NCBI RefSeq assembly: GCF_004364345.1
Contig: NZ_SOCA01000005.1
Location: 233,716 to 297,715, forward strand
DNA: 64,000 nt
Direction: 5' to 3'
DNA from: Prosthecobacter fusiformis
GTDB taxonomy: Bacteria > Verrucomicrobiota > Verrucomicrobiia > Verrucomicrobiales > Verrucomicrobiaceae
Shown here: positions 12,893-20,832 of the stretch, one piece after another
Layout of the letters: every line of letters starts with the position of its first letter
How positions within the stretch are numbered: position 1 is the stretch's first letter
Position numbers and translations under genes: made by a program
The notes under the pieces: generated by a model
What the model saw: only the letters and a program-made list of their open reading frames with translations
Told to the model about the DNA's origin: nothing
Databases searched by the model: none

Positions 12893-13549
12893 TAATGTTG
12901 GTATGAAGGTCACAATGAGACGCCGACATTCAGGAAATCGCCGGATACTCAAATATCCTACGAAACCAGAAAACAGGTCGGTGATCTGATCGTCGCTAAA
13001 AAAGTGCTTAATCACCCTGAACGTTGACCCATCAGGCAGCGTCCTCTCCTGAATATGATTCCCTTCGGTGTCGAATTCTCTTGTTATCGAGTGTTCACCC
13101 GGAAGCTGATCAACAAACACAATTGGCGAGCCGAAACCAACTCGACCGATCACTCCAGAAAGAAATTCCGTTATCTTGGAAAGGGGGACATGCGCCAACC
13201 AGTCAACGGAAAGAATGCCGTCAAAAACTCCCAGGATAAGGTCTAGATGGTATGCGTCCGCCTGCAAAAAGGATACACGGTCAAAGGGAAATCTCTTCTT
13301 CAAAGCCTCATCGAGCGTCGACTGGTTGTAGTCAGTTGCGACGACTGAGGCCGCTGTCTCAGATGCGAATTGAGTCCAGAAACCTGGTCCGCAAGCGATC
13401 TCCAAGACGTGTCTTCCGCGCAAGGCTTCACGGACGTGCTCTATGATCGGAAGGAGAATGCGAACCTTCCCCTCATCGTCGTATCCCATCGACGAATCAT
13501 ACACGGACGCTCTTTGTCCATAGTAGTTCTGCATCTCTTCGATGATCAT
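12860..13549 (-). CDS. Class I SAM-dependent methyltransferase (integron cassette)
   Basis: This is a 229-aa Rossmann-fold methyltransferase. Motif I is VLEIACGPGFWT, followed by VVATDYNQSTLDEAL (motif II region) and the stretch FDGILSVDWLAHVPLS. The substrate cannot be deduced; small-molecule and polyketide-type methylases share this layout. It lies on the minus strand between two attC-like sites, is of typical cassette size, and its 3' end runs into the following attC-like hairpin. It should be read as the sixth cassette from the integrase remnant. Confidence 0.75.
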   Translation of the reverse strand: MIIEEMQNYYGQRASVYDSSMGYDDEGKVRILLPIIEHVREALRGRHVLEIACGPGFWTQFASETAASVVATDYNQSTLDEALKKRFPFDRVSFLQADAYHLDLILGVFDGILSVDWLAHVPLSKITEFLSGVIGRVGFGSPIVFVDQLPGEHSITREFDTEGNHIQERTLPDGSTFRVIKHFFSDDQITDLFSGFVGYLSIRRFPECRRLIVTFIPTLSEQAVDGNPQ

Positions 13550-13564
13550 ATTTTAGTAGCGGAC

Positions 13565-13648
13565 ATCTAAGCTGCAGCGACGGCGAGTGCAAGACTCCGC
13601 TGACACGACAGACGGCTACGAGCCGTTGCCACCAGCACCTTGTTCGCC
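13565..13648 (-). repeat. attC-like site 5
   Basis: The minus strand begins with GGCGAACAAGG and ends with a CTTAGATG core-like box (one mismatch to GTTRRRY). Internally it shares GGCTCGTA, TGTCGTGTC and CTCGCCGTCGC with the site at 14,111-14,203 in the same order, which shows a common origin. It separates the fifth and sixth cassettes. Confidence 0.65.
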
Positions 13649-13663
13649 TTCGCTCGTTCCGGT

Positions 13664-14089
13664 TCATTTTGGTTTTGTGGCTTTGGCGGCACTGCGCTTC
13701 TTGAACGTGACCTGCCCAGGGCTGATAAGAACATCCGTCCCCGATTGGCGGGCAATTTCGGCGACAACTTCTAAGAATGTCGGATCCTTCAAATCCAAGG
13801 AAATGTGACGCGTCGCATCGTCAAGTGCATCGTCAACATTGTAAGTCAAGTTGTAGCCCGTCGGAATGTAAGTGCTCAGAAAATCGGCTGCTTCCCAAAT
13901 CGAAGCGTTCTGAAAGTTCGCAGCCGCCATGCGGCCCGATCCCAGAAATCTACAAGTCCACTCCATGGTCTTTTGGGGCGGCGGTCCTACTGGGTCAAAT
14001 GCCGACACAGAAGACACCCCGACTGTCAGGAGGGCAATCACCACGCGCGTGATCACTCGGGACCAGAGGAATCTACAAGTGTCGATCAT
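13664..14089 (-). CDS. Secreted STN-like small protein (integron cassette)
   Basis: This 141-aa product starts with a hydrophobic export signal (residues about 8-30). Its C-terminal half resembles a secretin/TonB short N-terminal (STN-like) domain: HISLDLKDPTFLEVVAEIAR, then a final strand pair (VLISPGQVTFKKR). Such domains are usually part of larger outer-membrane proteins, so a free-standing version is unusual. The start codon follows the core box of the neighbouring attC-like site by about 22 bases, as expected of a cassette gene. Function is unknown. Confidence 0.6.
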   Translation of the reverse strand: MIDTCRFLWSRVITRVVIALLTVGVSSVSAFDPVGPPPQKTMEWTCRFLGSGRMAAANFQNASIWEAADFLSTYIPTGYNLTYNVDDALDDATRHISLDLKDPTFLEVVAEIARQSGTDVLISPGQVTFKKRSAAKATKPK

Positions 14090-14110
14090 GGGCGGAGGAC
14101 TCGGTTCTTG

Positions 14111-14203
14111 GGCGAACGCTTCGGATCAGGCGACGGCGAGCGGAAAGTGTTGACGACACGACAAATGCCATACGAGCCTTTGCTTGCATCCGTTTTGTTC
14201 GCC
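14111..14203 (-). repeat. attC-like site 4
   Basis: This 93-bp site has perfectly complementary outer boxes on the minus strand: GGCGAAC at the left end and GTTCGCC at the right. It has an internal imperfect hairpin and shares sequence blocks with site 5. The 3' end of the preceding cassette gene (stop at 14,126) lies inside it, a common arrangement for integron cassettes. Confidence 0.7.
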
Positions 14204-14488
14204 TTGGCGTTGTGATCGCACCATTCGTGTGTCGGGTGGGTCTGTCGGGCGACGAAGACGCCAGAGTTGACGACTTAGGCTCCAAACAGTGTCCTCTGGC
14301 GTGAGTCTTTGAAACTCATCTAAAATGGGTTTGTTAAGTGCCCAGTTGCGATTCTGGTTCTTGTAAAGGTGATGCTCGCCGAAACGCTGTCGAATCTCGC
14401 GAACGGCTCTCTTCTGGACAAGTCGCCCCTGTTGATTGAATTCCTCAAGCATCCATTCAGCGATTACTGTTTCTTCGGATGTTGCCAT
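14126..14488 (-). CDS. Hypothetical 120-aa cassette protein
   Basis: No family was recognised. It is a soluble, basic protein with helices up to about residue 75 (MATSEETVIAEWMLEEFN, REIRQRFGEHHLYKNQ). The last 28 residues are encoded by the attC-like hairpin, so the functional part is the N-terminal 90 residues. The ATG at 14,488 lies 35 bases after the core box of the preceding attC-like site; an in-frame GTG at 14,515 is possible. Confidence 0.55.
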   Translation of the reverse strand: MATSEETVIAEWMLEEFNQQGRLVQKRAVREIRQRFGEHHLYKNQNRNWALNKPILDEFQRLTPEDTVWSLSRQLWRLRRPTDPPDTRMVRSQRQGEQNGCKQRLVWHLSCRQHFPLAVA

Positions 14489-14522
14489 AAGTGGTTCGTA
14501 ATTTAAACGTAACACGGAGTCG

Positions 14523-14564
14523 CCCTAACGTTCAAGCACTGGCTCCGCTGAGAGGAGGTTAGGC
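14523..14564 (-). repeat. attC-like site 3 (short)
   Basis: A 42-bp site reads on the minus strand from GCCTAAC to GTTAGGG, with TGCTTGAAC just before the second box and a CTCC/GGAG hairpin between. These are the boxes and spacing of short integron attC sites (about 60 bp class). Confidence 0.75.
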
Positions 14565-14656
14565 GTCGAGACGGGATGACGGGTTAAAAATACGGAAAGC
14601 TTGGCCGACAGAGGAACCGAGCAGTTGTCCAGCCGCGCTTGGTTGGTCGTTTGGTA

Positions 14657-15139
14657 TCATTCGCCATAAGTCTCCTTACCATCACGATAATCTGAAAACT
14701 CCGGGCCGAGACCACCTCGCGCGGCGATGAATGCCTGCATCCGAGTGGAGTCATACCTGATGAGTTCATGCTTCTTGTAGTCGTAAGCAGCTTTATAGTC
14801 AGAGGAGGCCGAATCTCTGACTGCAACAACGCTGCCGTCCGCACTCCAGAAAACCCTGCAATCGGAACCCTCAGAATACATGACAGACTCCACAGAGAGA
14901 GGCTCCCAAAATGTGTATGGCCAATCAGAAACGCATAAAGTGTAGCTAATGTCCTGAAAACTTCTGTTCTCGACAAAAGCCCGATGCTCTGTCCCCGCTG
15001 GACCAATAAACTCCACGGCATGTTTGGGATAGAACTGCGACCACGAATAAGCCCAAAATAAAAGAGCCACCATTGCAGAGACTCCAATCAGGAGTCGCTT
15101 GGCTATCTTAATCGATCTGGATTGGCTACTGGTTGGCAC
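14657..15139 (-). CDS. Membrane-anchored hypothetical cassette protein
   Basis: This 160-aa protein has a single N-terminal membrane segment (IAKRLLIGVSAMVALLFWAY) and an external domain with a propeller-blade-like motif (CRVFWSADGSVVAVRD). That motif is also common in small bacterial proteins that carry one WD-like or PQQ-like strand set. Its family is not known to me. The start lies 17 bases after the core box of the attC-like site at 15,156, and the gene is followed by the short attC at 14,523, so it forms one clean cassette. Confidence 0.6.
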   Translation of the reverse strand: MPTSSQSRSIKIAKRLLIGVSAMVALLFWAYSWSQFYPKHAVEFIGPAGTEHRAFVENRSFQDISYTLCVSDWPYTFWEPLSVESVMYSEGSDCRVFWSADGSVVAVRDSASSDYKAAYDYKKHELIRYDSTRMQAFIAARGGLGPEFSDYRDGKETYGE

Positions 15140-15155
15140 GCGGCGTGTTGAGTTG

Positions 15156-15282
15156 GGCTAACGTTCAAGCGTTGGCAACCCTACCAGCGGGGGCGAACGT
15201 CGATCACAGGGTAAGGGTTGTAGGCAGGTGAATCATCGAAACTGAACGGCTGGTAGGGGTTGCACGATGCGGCTTGTTATAC
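15156..15282 (-). repeat. attC-like site 2 (long)
   Basis: On the minus strand it begins GTATAACAAGCCGC and ends GCTTGAACGTTAGCC, with a long hairpin whose arms contain GCAACCCCTACCAGC and GCTGGTAGGGTTGCC. The 127-bp length and the TATAACAA opening resemble the long repeats of chromosomal integrons. The stop codon of the nuclease cassette (15,277) overlaps the first box. Confidence 0.85.
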
Positions 15283-16386
15283 TTTTGGATTTTGGAGTCT
15301 GGCAAGCCAATCTTGGAGCCCCAAGTAGTCTTTTAAACTCATCCGATTAGCCACAGTGGTTTGGAATTCCTTTGCATCTTTGGTGAAGAAGGATGTCGTC
15401 GCAAGAATACCTGCAGTTGCACGTTCAGCCTCGACGACGCCATTTAATTGGCGAATGAGACCGACTCCGATCGTGTTGTCCGGCGCGTATCTTTTGCATT
15501 CAACGACGTAAAGAAACGATCCGAGATCGCTCTTCTTGGCAGCATAGATATCCTTCCCGCCATCCTTAGACGCAGGAGTAAGGGTGATATCATATCCAAG
15601 CCTGTAGAGGATCTCCGCCACGACGACCTCAAAATCTCTGGGCGATAGGTCATACCACAGATTTGGTGAGTCGTGCAGCTTGGTGAGAAACTCATCAGAC
15701 ACCGTAGTGATGTCTGAAATAATCTGGGTTTGGGAGGCACCAGCTAAAAGTGGTAAACCCGAAGGGTCATAGATTCCCGATGCAGTGAAAGCATGCAGCC
15801 TCCGAAGAAGCTCTCGGGGCGTTAAACCTTGGGCCAACATCGAATCGGCGGCGATCTTACCTGCTAGAACGTGCCCTTGAAGAAGATCTAGGAGTTCCTT
15901 CGGCACGCATGCGTCTGCAGAGAGCGAAGCGCGCTGCTCGATCATGTTTCGCATTAGGTCTGACGAGAGACCGCCCAGTCGAATAGCAGTATCCCCCTGA
16001 AGAACTGTGGGATCCCCTCCTGTTGTCAGAATGATTCCCGCATTCGGGAAGATTTGTCGTAGCTTATTGACCTCCTTGAGGACCGTTGAATTGGGGCGTT
16101 CATCAACGTCATCAATGATTATCAGCGAAGCCTTTGTCTGATCAACGAAAGTTGAAGAAACAAGGATGTCCAATGGTTCCATTGGATTGGCGTGTAGCCT
16201 ACTGACACCGCCCGGGAATTCCGCGTGGTGAAGATCTGAGAACACATAACCCAGCGCAGTCTTACCAATACCGCGGGGTCCCGAGATTACAACGGTTCTC
16301 GATTGGCCACCAAGAAGTGACTTCCTAAGTATCTCAAGTTCGTAGGCTCGGCCTACGAACGATTTGCTAATTTCAGAGTCAGCCAT
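15277..16386 (-). CDS. STAND-type NTPase fused to Mrr-like nuclease (cassette)
   Basis: This 369-aa protein has an N-terminal P-loop NTPase: FVGRAYELEILRKSL at the start, Walker A GPRGIGKT at 36-43, and Walker B IIIDD ending at D93. A helical middle region is followed by a C-terminal PD-(D/E)xK restriction-endonuclease domain: GYDITLTPASKDGGKDI, then VVECKRY with E296 and K298 as the E-x-K pair. This is the architecture of intracellular anti-phage or DNA-sensing NTPases with a nuclease effector. The ATG at 16,386 was chosen because it lies 6 bases after the preceding attC core box; the longer frame reads through that site. It is carried as an integron cassette, which fits a defence role, but target and trigger are unknown. 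Confidence 0.75.
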   Translation of the reverse strand: MADSEISKSFVGRAYELEILRKSLLGGQSRTVVISGPRGIGKTALGYVFSDLHHAEFPGGVSRLHANPMEPLDILVSSTFVDQTKASLIIIDDVDERPNSTVLKEVNKLRQIFPNAGIILTTGGDPTVLQGDTAIRLGGLSSDLMRNMIEQRASLSADACVPKELLDLLQGHVLAGKIAADSMLAQGLTPRELLRRLHAFTASGIYDPSGLPLLAGASQTQIISDITTVSDEFLTKLHDSPNLWYDLSPRDFEVVVAEILYRLGYDITLTPASKDGGKDIYAAKKSDLGSFLYVVECKRYAPDNTIGVGLIRQLNGVVEAERATAGILATTSFFTKDAKEFQTTVANRMSLKDYLGLQDWLARLQNPKV

Positions 16387-16392
16387 TTTTCT

Positions 16393-16518
16393 GCATAACG
16401 TCGAGGTGTGGCACCGGCTACCGGCAGCGCCACTCCGCAACAGGAATAATGGTTGAAGCCATGAAGGTCATTTCGACTCGGTGCGGGTAGCCGATTGTCC
16501 ACCACCGTCTTGTTGGCG
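16393..16518 (-). repeat. attC-like site 1
   Basis: On the minus strand it runs from CGCCAACAAGACGG to ACGTTATGC, with hairpin arms containing ATCGGCTACC and GGTAGCCGGT. The 126-bp length matches site 2. The last 17 codons of the first cassette gene lie inside it. Confidence 0.75.
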
Positions 16519-17010
16519 TTTCGGTTGCTCCCAGATTGGAGGATGGGGCCACTGGCCAGGAGGGACAGCCGTGTACTTGTTAGACTCTGAGTAGTCGAAG
16601 ATCACCCTGCCGTCCTCAAGCAACTTGGTGCCCTCGAATCTATATGGCCCACCCTGATCACGCCAATACCCCCGAACTCGAAAATTGGAGTCGTAGAAGA
16701 CAAGAAACGTGTGCCCGCGTGGTGGCGGAGTCTGCTGTCCGCGCACGCCCGACCGGATAAAAAAAAGCTCTGCGATGTGGACTGTGTCGAAGGGAGCCAC
16801 ACACTCGCCGATATACTCGGCACGACGAAGGTAATAAACAGTGCGCTCCCCCTTCGTCGCCTTGGACTCCAACGGTTCACCGTAGCGCTGGGCTCCAGAA
16901 ACGATGCGTGCAACGACCTCGGGGCCGACCGGCACACGGTCATTGGAGAAGTCTGCGTGCGCCCAACTCGAAACACCCAGAAGTAGAACTATGTTTCGCA
17001 GCGGGTTCAT
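16468..17010 (-). CDS. Exported hypothetical protein, first cassette
   Basis: The product is 180 aa with a signal peptide (MNPLRNIVLLLGVSSWAHAD), so it is probably periplasmic or secreted. The mature part has alternating strands (ERTVYYLRRAEYIG, HTFLVFYDSNFRVRGYWRD, LEDGRVIFDYSESNKYTAVP) and resembles small SmpA/BamE-like or lipocalin-like sheets, but no family is assigned. The ATG at 17,010 is preferred over 17,040 because it gives the export signal. It is the cassette nearest to the integrase remnant, the position where new cassettes enter. Confidence 0.55.
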   Translation of the reverse strand: MNPLRNIVLLLGVSSWAHADFSNDRVPVGPEVVARIVSGAQRYGEPLESKATKGERTVYYLRRAEYIGECVAPFDTVHIAELFFIRSGVRGQQTPPPRGHTFLVFYDSNFRVRGYWRDQGGPYRFEGTKLLEDGRVIFDYSESNKYTAVPPGQWPHPPIWEQPKRQQDGGGQSATRTESK

Positions 17011-17040
17011 GTGTTTACGCCAACAATTTAGGTCATTCAC

Positions 17041-17186
17041 AAAAACGTTGCCTTGTCATCCCTTATCTCCCACAGATTGGTTGCTTTATGACGGGACTCG
17101 AATACATGGCGTTCCATTATCCACCCCTTGAGCGTAAAGCAACAAAACAGTGGATATTCGCTCAAATAGGCGGCTTAAAATCGTGG
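17041..17186. other. Possible attI region between integrase remnant and first cassette
   Basis: This gap lies between the first cassette and the start of the decayed integrase, where attI and the cassette promoter sit in known integrons. I see AACGTTTTTG on the minus strand as a possible worn core box, but no clear attI structure. No gene is supported here. Confidence 0.3.
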
Positions 17187-17480
17187 ATGACGATTGCTAC
17201 TGGAGTACCGATCCTGGAACAACGGATCATTCGCGTGATGCGTTTCCGCCATTACTTGCGGCGGGCTGGTACAAGGATTTGTGCTTTGGCACAAGCAGCG
17301 TGCCGGGAACGCGATTCACCCGAAAGACATTGGGAAAGCGAAGGATGAGGCTTTCTTGACCCATCTGGGCGTGAACCGGGATTTCTCCCTCCACTCAGAA
17401 TCAGGCTCTCCACGCCCTCATTTTCCTCTATCATGAAGTGCTGGACACACCGCTGGAAGGCATGGATGACACGAGAGAGT
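17187..17480 (+). pseudogene. Remnant of integron integrase (intI), frameshifted
   Basis: Fragments in successive frames match the N-terminal part of IntI-type tyrosine recombinases in the right order: PILEQRIIRVMRFRHY, FVLWHKQ, HPKDIGKAKDEAFLTHL and QNQALHALIFLYHEVL. These correspond to the SAM-like DNA-binding domain. At least two frameshifts break it, and the catalytic domain (R, HxxR, Y) is missing. It is transcribed away from the cassette array, the standard integron layout. The rest of the gap, to hisB at 17,629, shows no gene. Confidence 0.65.
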
Positions 17481-17628
17481 GCGCTGTGCCTCACCCTGTT
17501 TATGCTGTGGACAGAGGCACAGCCAATGAGCCGCCGATTCAACTATTCGGTTTTCAGTCTCCTGTTTTCAGTGTTCAGTGCTACAGACTGAATTGTATCC
17601 CTCGAATCCTGTTTAACTGACCCCGAAA

Positions 17629-18228
17629 ATGCCCCGCACTGCCCAACAGCACCGCAAAACCGCCGAAACTGACATCCAGATTGAACTCAATGTGGACGGC
17701 TCCGGCCTTTCCACGATTGACACCGGAGTGCCGTTCTTTGACCACATGCTCACACTGTTCACTAAGCATGGCCTCTTTGACCTGACTGTGAAGGTCGTCG
17801 GCGATGTGGATGTTGATTATCATCACACCGTTGAGGATACCGGCATCGTGCTCGGCCAGTGCTTCCGTGAAGCTTTGGGCAACAAGGCGGGCATTGTGCG
17901 TTACGGTTTCTTCCTCCTGCCCATGGATGAGACGCTGGCAGAGGTGGCCATGGACCTCAGCGGTCGCCCTTTTCTGAGCTATCATGCACCGGAAAAGATG
18001 GAGGCCATTGGTGGGCGTGCAGGCGTGTTCAGTTATCAGCTTGTGGAGGAATTTCTTCGCGCTTTTTCCAGTGCGCTCATGTGCACCCTGCATGTCGAAA
18101 TCAAACGTGGCCGTGATTCCCACCACATGGCGGAAGCTATTTTTAAAGGCCTCGCCCGCGCTCTCGATGCAGCCACACGAAATGATCCAAGAGTGGTCGG
18201 CATTCCCAGCACGAAAGACGTATTGTAA
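17629..18228 (+). CDS. hisB: Imidazoleglycerol-phosphate dehydratase
   Basis: HisB (EC 4.2.1.19) dehydrates imidazole glycerol phosphate to imidazole acetol phosphate, the sixth step of histidine synthesis. The 199-aa monofunctional form shows the two Mn-binding signatures [28 protein letters not shown] and [21 protein letters not shown]. The length is typical of enzymes without the phosphatase domain. The gene is followed 3 bases later by hisH, so the two form an operon. Confidence 0.97.
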   Translation: MPRTAQQHRKTAETDIQIELNVDGSGLSTIDTGVPFFDHMLTLFTKHGLFDLTVKVVGDVDVDYHHTVEDTGIVLGQCFREALGNKAGIVRYGFFLLPMDETLAEVAMDLSGRPFLSYHAPEKMEAIGGRAGVFSYQLVEEFLRAFSSALMCTLHVEIKRGRDSHHMAEAIFKGLARALDAATRNDPRVVGIPSTKDVL

Positions 18229-18231
18229 TTC

Positions 18232-18849
18232 ATGAATCTCGGAGTGCTCGACTACGGCGCTGGCAATCTGCGCAGCGTTCTCAATGCTTTTACGGCCATC
18301 GGCCATGAGGCAAAACTTGTCACTGAACCTCAGGGTTTCGAAGGATTGGACGTGCTTGTTTTTCCAGGCCAGGGGGCTTTTGGAGACAGCGTCCGCATCC
18401 TGAAGGAGCGCTTGCTCTGGGATCCACTGAAAGAGTGGCTGAAGGCGGAGCGGCCTTATCTGGGTTTTTGCCTCGGCTACCAGCTTCTTTTTGAAGCGAG
18501 TGAGGAGTCTCCTGGTGTGGAGGGCCTCGGGGTGGCCCCTGGCATCGTGCGCAAATTTCTTCCTGAACACGGTTTGAAAATCCCCCACATGGGCTGGAAC
18601 CAGGTCCACTGGGAGGAGCGGGGTGCCCAATGGTGGAAGGGATTGCCAAACCCTGCCCACCTTTATTACGTGCACAGCTATTACCCCGATGTGGCTGACA
18701 CATCCCTCGCACTCTGCCGCACCACTTATGGCAGTGATTTCATTGGCGGCATCTGCAAGGACAACCTCATGGCTGTGCAGTTCCACCCAGAAAAGAGCCA
18801 GGACATCGGATTGAATCTGCTGCGAAATGCGGTCAGCGTTTTCAGCTAA
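18232..18849 (+). CDS. hisH: Imidazole glycerol phosphate synthase, glutaminase subunit
   Basis: HisH supplies ammonia from glutamine to HisF for imidazole ring formation. The 205-aa class I glutamine amidotransferase starts LGVLDYGAGNLRSVLNAF, has the nucleophile cysteine in YLGFCLGYQLLFE, and the His-Glu pair in VQFHPEKSQ. It is coupled to hisB with a 3-base gap. hisF and hisA are not in this window. Confidence 0.97.
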   Translation: MNLGVLDYGAGNLRSVLNAFTAIGHEAKLVTEPQGFEGLDVLVFPGQGAFGDSVRILKERLLWDPLKEWLKAERPYLGFCLGYQLLFEASEESPGVEGLGVAPGIVRKFLPEHGLKIPHMGWNQVHWEERGAQWWKGLPNPAHLYYVHSYYPDVADTSLALCRTTYGSDFIGGICKDNLMAVQFHPEKSQDIGLNLLRNAVSVFS

Positions 18850-18893
18850 AGATTGGCCGGAATAAGGCAACCAAAGGCAGCATGTGAATGGCA

Positions 18894-18918
18894 TATCCCC
18901 TCTGTACAAGAGGGGATA
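18894..18918 (+). terminator. Hairpin after hisBH
   Basis: A perfect 10-bp stem (TATCCCCTCT at 18,894 with AGAGGGGATA ending at 18,918) with a 5-base loop lies 45 bases after hisH. There is no T tract, so it may be a weak terminator or a processed mRNA end. Confidence 0.5.
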
Positions 18919-19040
18919 ATTTCGCAGAACAAATAGGCAGGACCGTTCCTTTCGACGGGGGCGATAACCTTTATACAGGCCTACTAGCGTGCCCATCGCA
19001 CGTGGAGAAGGTCTCAGTATAAACCAACCTTCCTACTTCC

Positions 19041-19478
19041 ATGAAAAACTTACCCTCCCTTGTTGTCGTTACTGATCGCGGACATTTCCGCGCCTATAAA
19101 GCCAATGATGGCACCCTCGTCCAAACAGACGTAATGGAGATGGCTGAAGCTCTGGAAAAACTGAGTGACCAGCTCACGGATCAGGCAGGGGGCTTTCCAT
19201 CCAGTGAATCCCAAGGACAAGGCAACTCCACGGGGGAACGCTTACCGCTGGAAGCTGAACTTGAATTGCGCTCCATCCGGAGGATCGGCCAGCGGATCCA
19301 AGAATTGCTCAACGAGCATACGATCAAAGACTGGGGCCTCATCGCGGCTCCAGAAATAAATTCCGCTATTCTGGATCAGCTATCACCGGCTGACCGTGAT
19401 AAGCTCACCCTCAATTTAAAACGCAACCTCGCCCACCAATCTCCTGCGGAAATAAAACAGAGGCTGACGGAAGCGTGA
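19041..19478 (+). CDS. Host-attachment-type (baeRF-like) protein
   Basis: This 145-aa protein resembles the bacterial proteins annotated as required for attachment to host cells, which belong to the archaeal-type eRF1-like (baeRF) fold. Diagnostic pieces are LVVVTDRGHFRAYKA at the N-terminus, LIAAPEINSAILDQLSP, and the closing region LKRNLAHQSPAEIKQRL. In this group the name is historical; a ribosome- or RNA-related role is more likely than adhesion. The leader (18,919-19,040) is unusually long and may hold regulatory structure, for example GCGTG and CGCAC arms at about 18,987-19,001. Confidence 0.7.
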   Translation: MKNLPSLVVVTDRGHFRAYKANDGTLVQTDVMEMAEALEKLSDQLTDQAGGFPSSESQGQGNSTGERLPLEAELELRSIRRIGQRIQELLNEHTIKDWGLIAAPEINSAILDQLSPADRDKLTLNLKRNLAHQSPAEIKQRLTEA

Positions 19479-19565
19479 TTTGTCGGGTTGCAAAAGACAG
19501 GGCTAAAATCCCCTGCTCACCCGATTTAATGATGAAGCGAAATCAACCCGCCAAAATCATCTACC

Positions 19566-20252
19566 ATGAAATCCTGTTTAATATTCCTTCCCACTCTTGC
19601 ACTGGCATGTTTGCCACTGCAGGCCCAAGTCACCGTCGTTACCCCCCAGGGCAGCGCTGGCGTCGAAGTCGTTCGTCCGGCAGGTCGTGTATTGGATTCA
19701 GTTGAGGCTCGTCGCCAGCTTTCTGTGGCACCTCAAATTATGGTTCCGCCGGCTTCTGCCGTGACTGTTATCCCTGCTGATACTGTCAAAACCACCAAGA
19801 CCACCACCGTTGTTCAAACTCCTGGGCAGCCTACCCGTGTTTACAATGCAGAGCGTAATGTGGTCATTGTCCAAGATCAGAATGAAAAGCGCGAACTACC
19901 TTATGTGACGCTGCCGGTTCTCTTTGTAAAAGAGACTTCCGAACTCCTGGATAACGAATCCCGCACTGCACTGGAGCAGATCGCTGGCGTGATCCTGGCC
20001 ATTGCAAAAACGGAGGCTGGTACCGTTTTCGACATTGAAGGGCATACCAGCACAGATGGCACTGACGATTATAATCTGGAACTCTCAGCCGCCCGTGCCA
20101 AACGCGTGTTTGATGAACTGACTCAGAACTATGGTGTCCCTGCCAATGTGCTAAGTGCTCACGGTTATGGTGAAATGTTTCCCATGTATCCTGCTGGGAC
20201 TGAGCAACAAATGCAGATGGATCGCCGTGTGCTCGTCGTCCGCACGAAGTAA
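19566..20252 (+). CDS. OmpA-family periplasmic/outer-membrane protein
   Basis: This 228-aa protein has an export signal (MKSCLIFLPTLALACLPLQAQ), a Val/Thr/Pro-rich linker (about 25-95) and a C-terminal OmpA peptidoglycan-binding domain (VLFVKETSELLDNESRTAL, then FDIEGHTSTDGTDDYNLELS and AARAKRVFDEL). The domain binds the diaminopimelate of the cell wall, so the protein probably tethers the envelope. It has no N-terminal beta-barrel. A strong terminator follows. Confidence 0.85.
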   Translation: MKSCLIFLPTLALACLPLQAQVTVVTPQGSAGVEVVRPAGRVLDSVEARRQLSVAPQIMVPPASAVTVIPADTVKTTKTTTVVQTPGQPTRVYNAERNVVIVQDQNEKRELPYVTLPVLFVKETSELLDNESRTALEQIAGVILAIAKTEAGTVFDIEGHTSTDGTDDYNLELSAARAKRVFDELTQNYGVPANVLSAHGYGEMFPMYPAGTEQQMQMDRRVLVVRTK

Positions 20253-20279
20253 CCTGCTCATTTGGAGTTAAAACTCGGT

Positions 20280-20316
20280 CTTCGGAGTCTGCGAACCAGA
20301 TTCTGAAGGCTTTTTT
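20280..20316 (+). terminator. Rho-independent terminator after OmpA-family gene
   Basis: A 12-bp stem (20,280-20,291 with 20,297-20,308, two G-T pairs) and a 5-base loop are followed by GC and six T residues. Confidence 0.9.
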
Positions 20317-20364
20317 GTTCCCACTTTTGATCTTCAATCCGACGTACTTCGTTGGAAATCAAGG

Positions 20365-20717
20365 TGGTGGAGGCGAGGGGAATCGAACCCCTGTCCGAAT
20401 TGCCGTAAGTTGAGGCTTCTACATGCTTATCCGGTTATTTAATCTCGGTGATCAGTCTTCAATCGGCAGAATACCTTTCACCCAGCGTCCTGTTGAATCT
20501 CGCTTTCGACCCGGTCGCCCGGTCAGCCAGCCAGTCTGGTAATGTCATCGTCGAGGCTACCAGACATTGCCTCGAAGATGTCACGGTGCTTAGGCCGCGA
20601 GAGCGAGCTCAGAAGAGTTTGCTTTTATTTGTTTGATTCGATTTTTTACGAGGCCAACGAATCATCCTCGGCATGCCACCCCGACCGCAGACTACCCGTC
20701 GAAACCAGGACGCCCCC
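20365..20717 (-). ncRNA. ssrA: Transfer-messenger RNA
   Basis: tmRNA rescues stalled ribosomes and tags the incomplete protein for proteolysis. The 5' end (GGGGGCGTCCTGGTTTCGAC) and the 3' end (CGCCTCCACCA, CCA encoded) pair as a 7-bp acceptor stem with one G-T pair. A T-arm with GGTTCGATTCC is intact. The mRNA-like part (20,590-20,622 on the plus strand) encodes the tag ANSSELALAA followed by TAA; the LALAA ending is the usual ClpXP signal. It is a one-piece tmRNA of about 353 nt. The 3' end faces the terminator of the OmpA-family gene. Confidence 0.95.
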
Positions 20718-20832
20718 ATGTCGTGTTGACATCTTTTAGTTAATCCATCCGGTAGAAAAGTCAAGATGAATGCGCTAAATGAGGTGTCACGGAACCGACT
20801 GAGGCGAGTCTGTGATTGTCAAAACAGAGGCT

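Noticed and set aside
14584..15087. Alternative frame overlapping the membrane-anchored cassette gene
   Set aside because: The 14,657-15,139 frame has the membrane segment, the cassette-like start position and better composition.
17581..18996. Long minus-strand open frame over hisB-hisH
   Set aside because: It is an antisense shadow of two well-supported histidine genes and has no family features.
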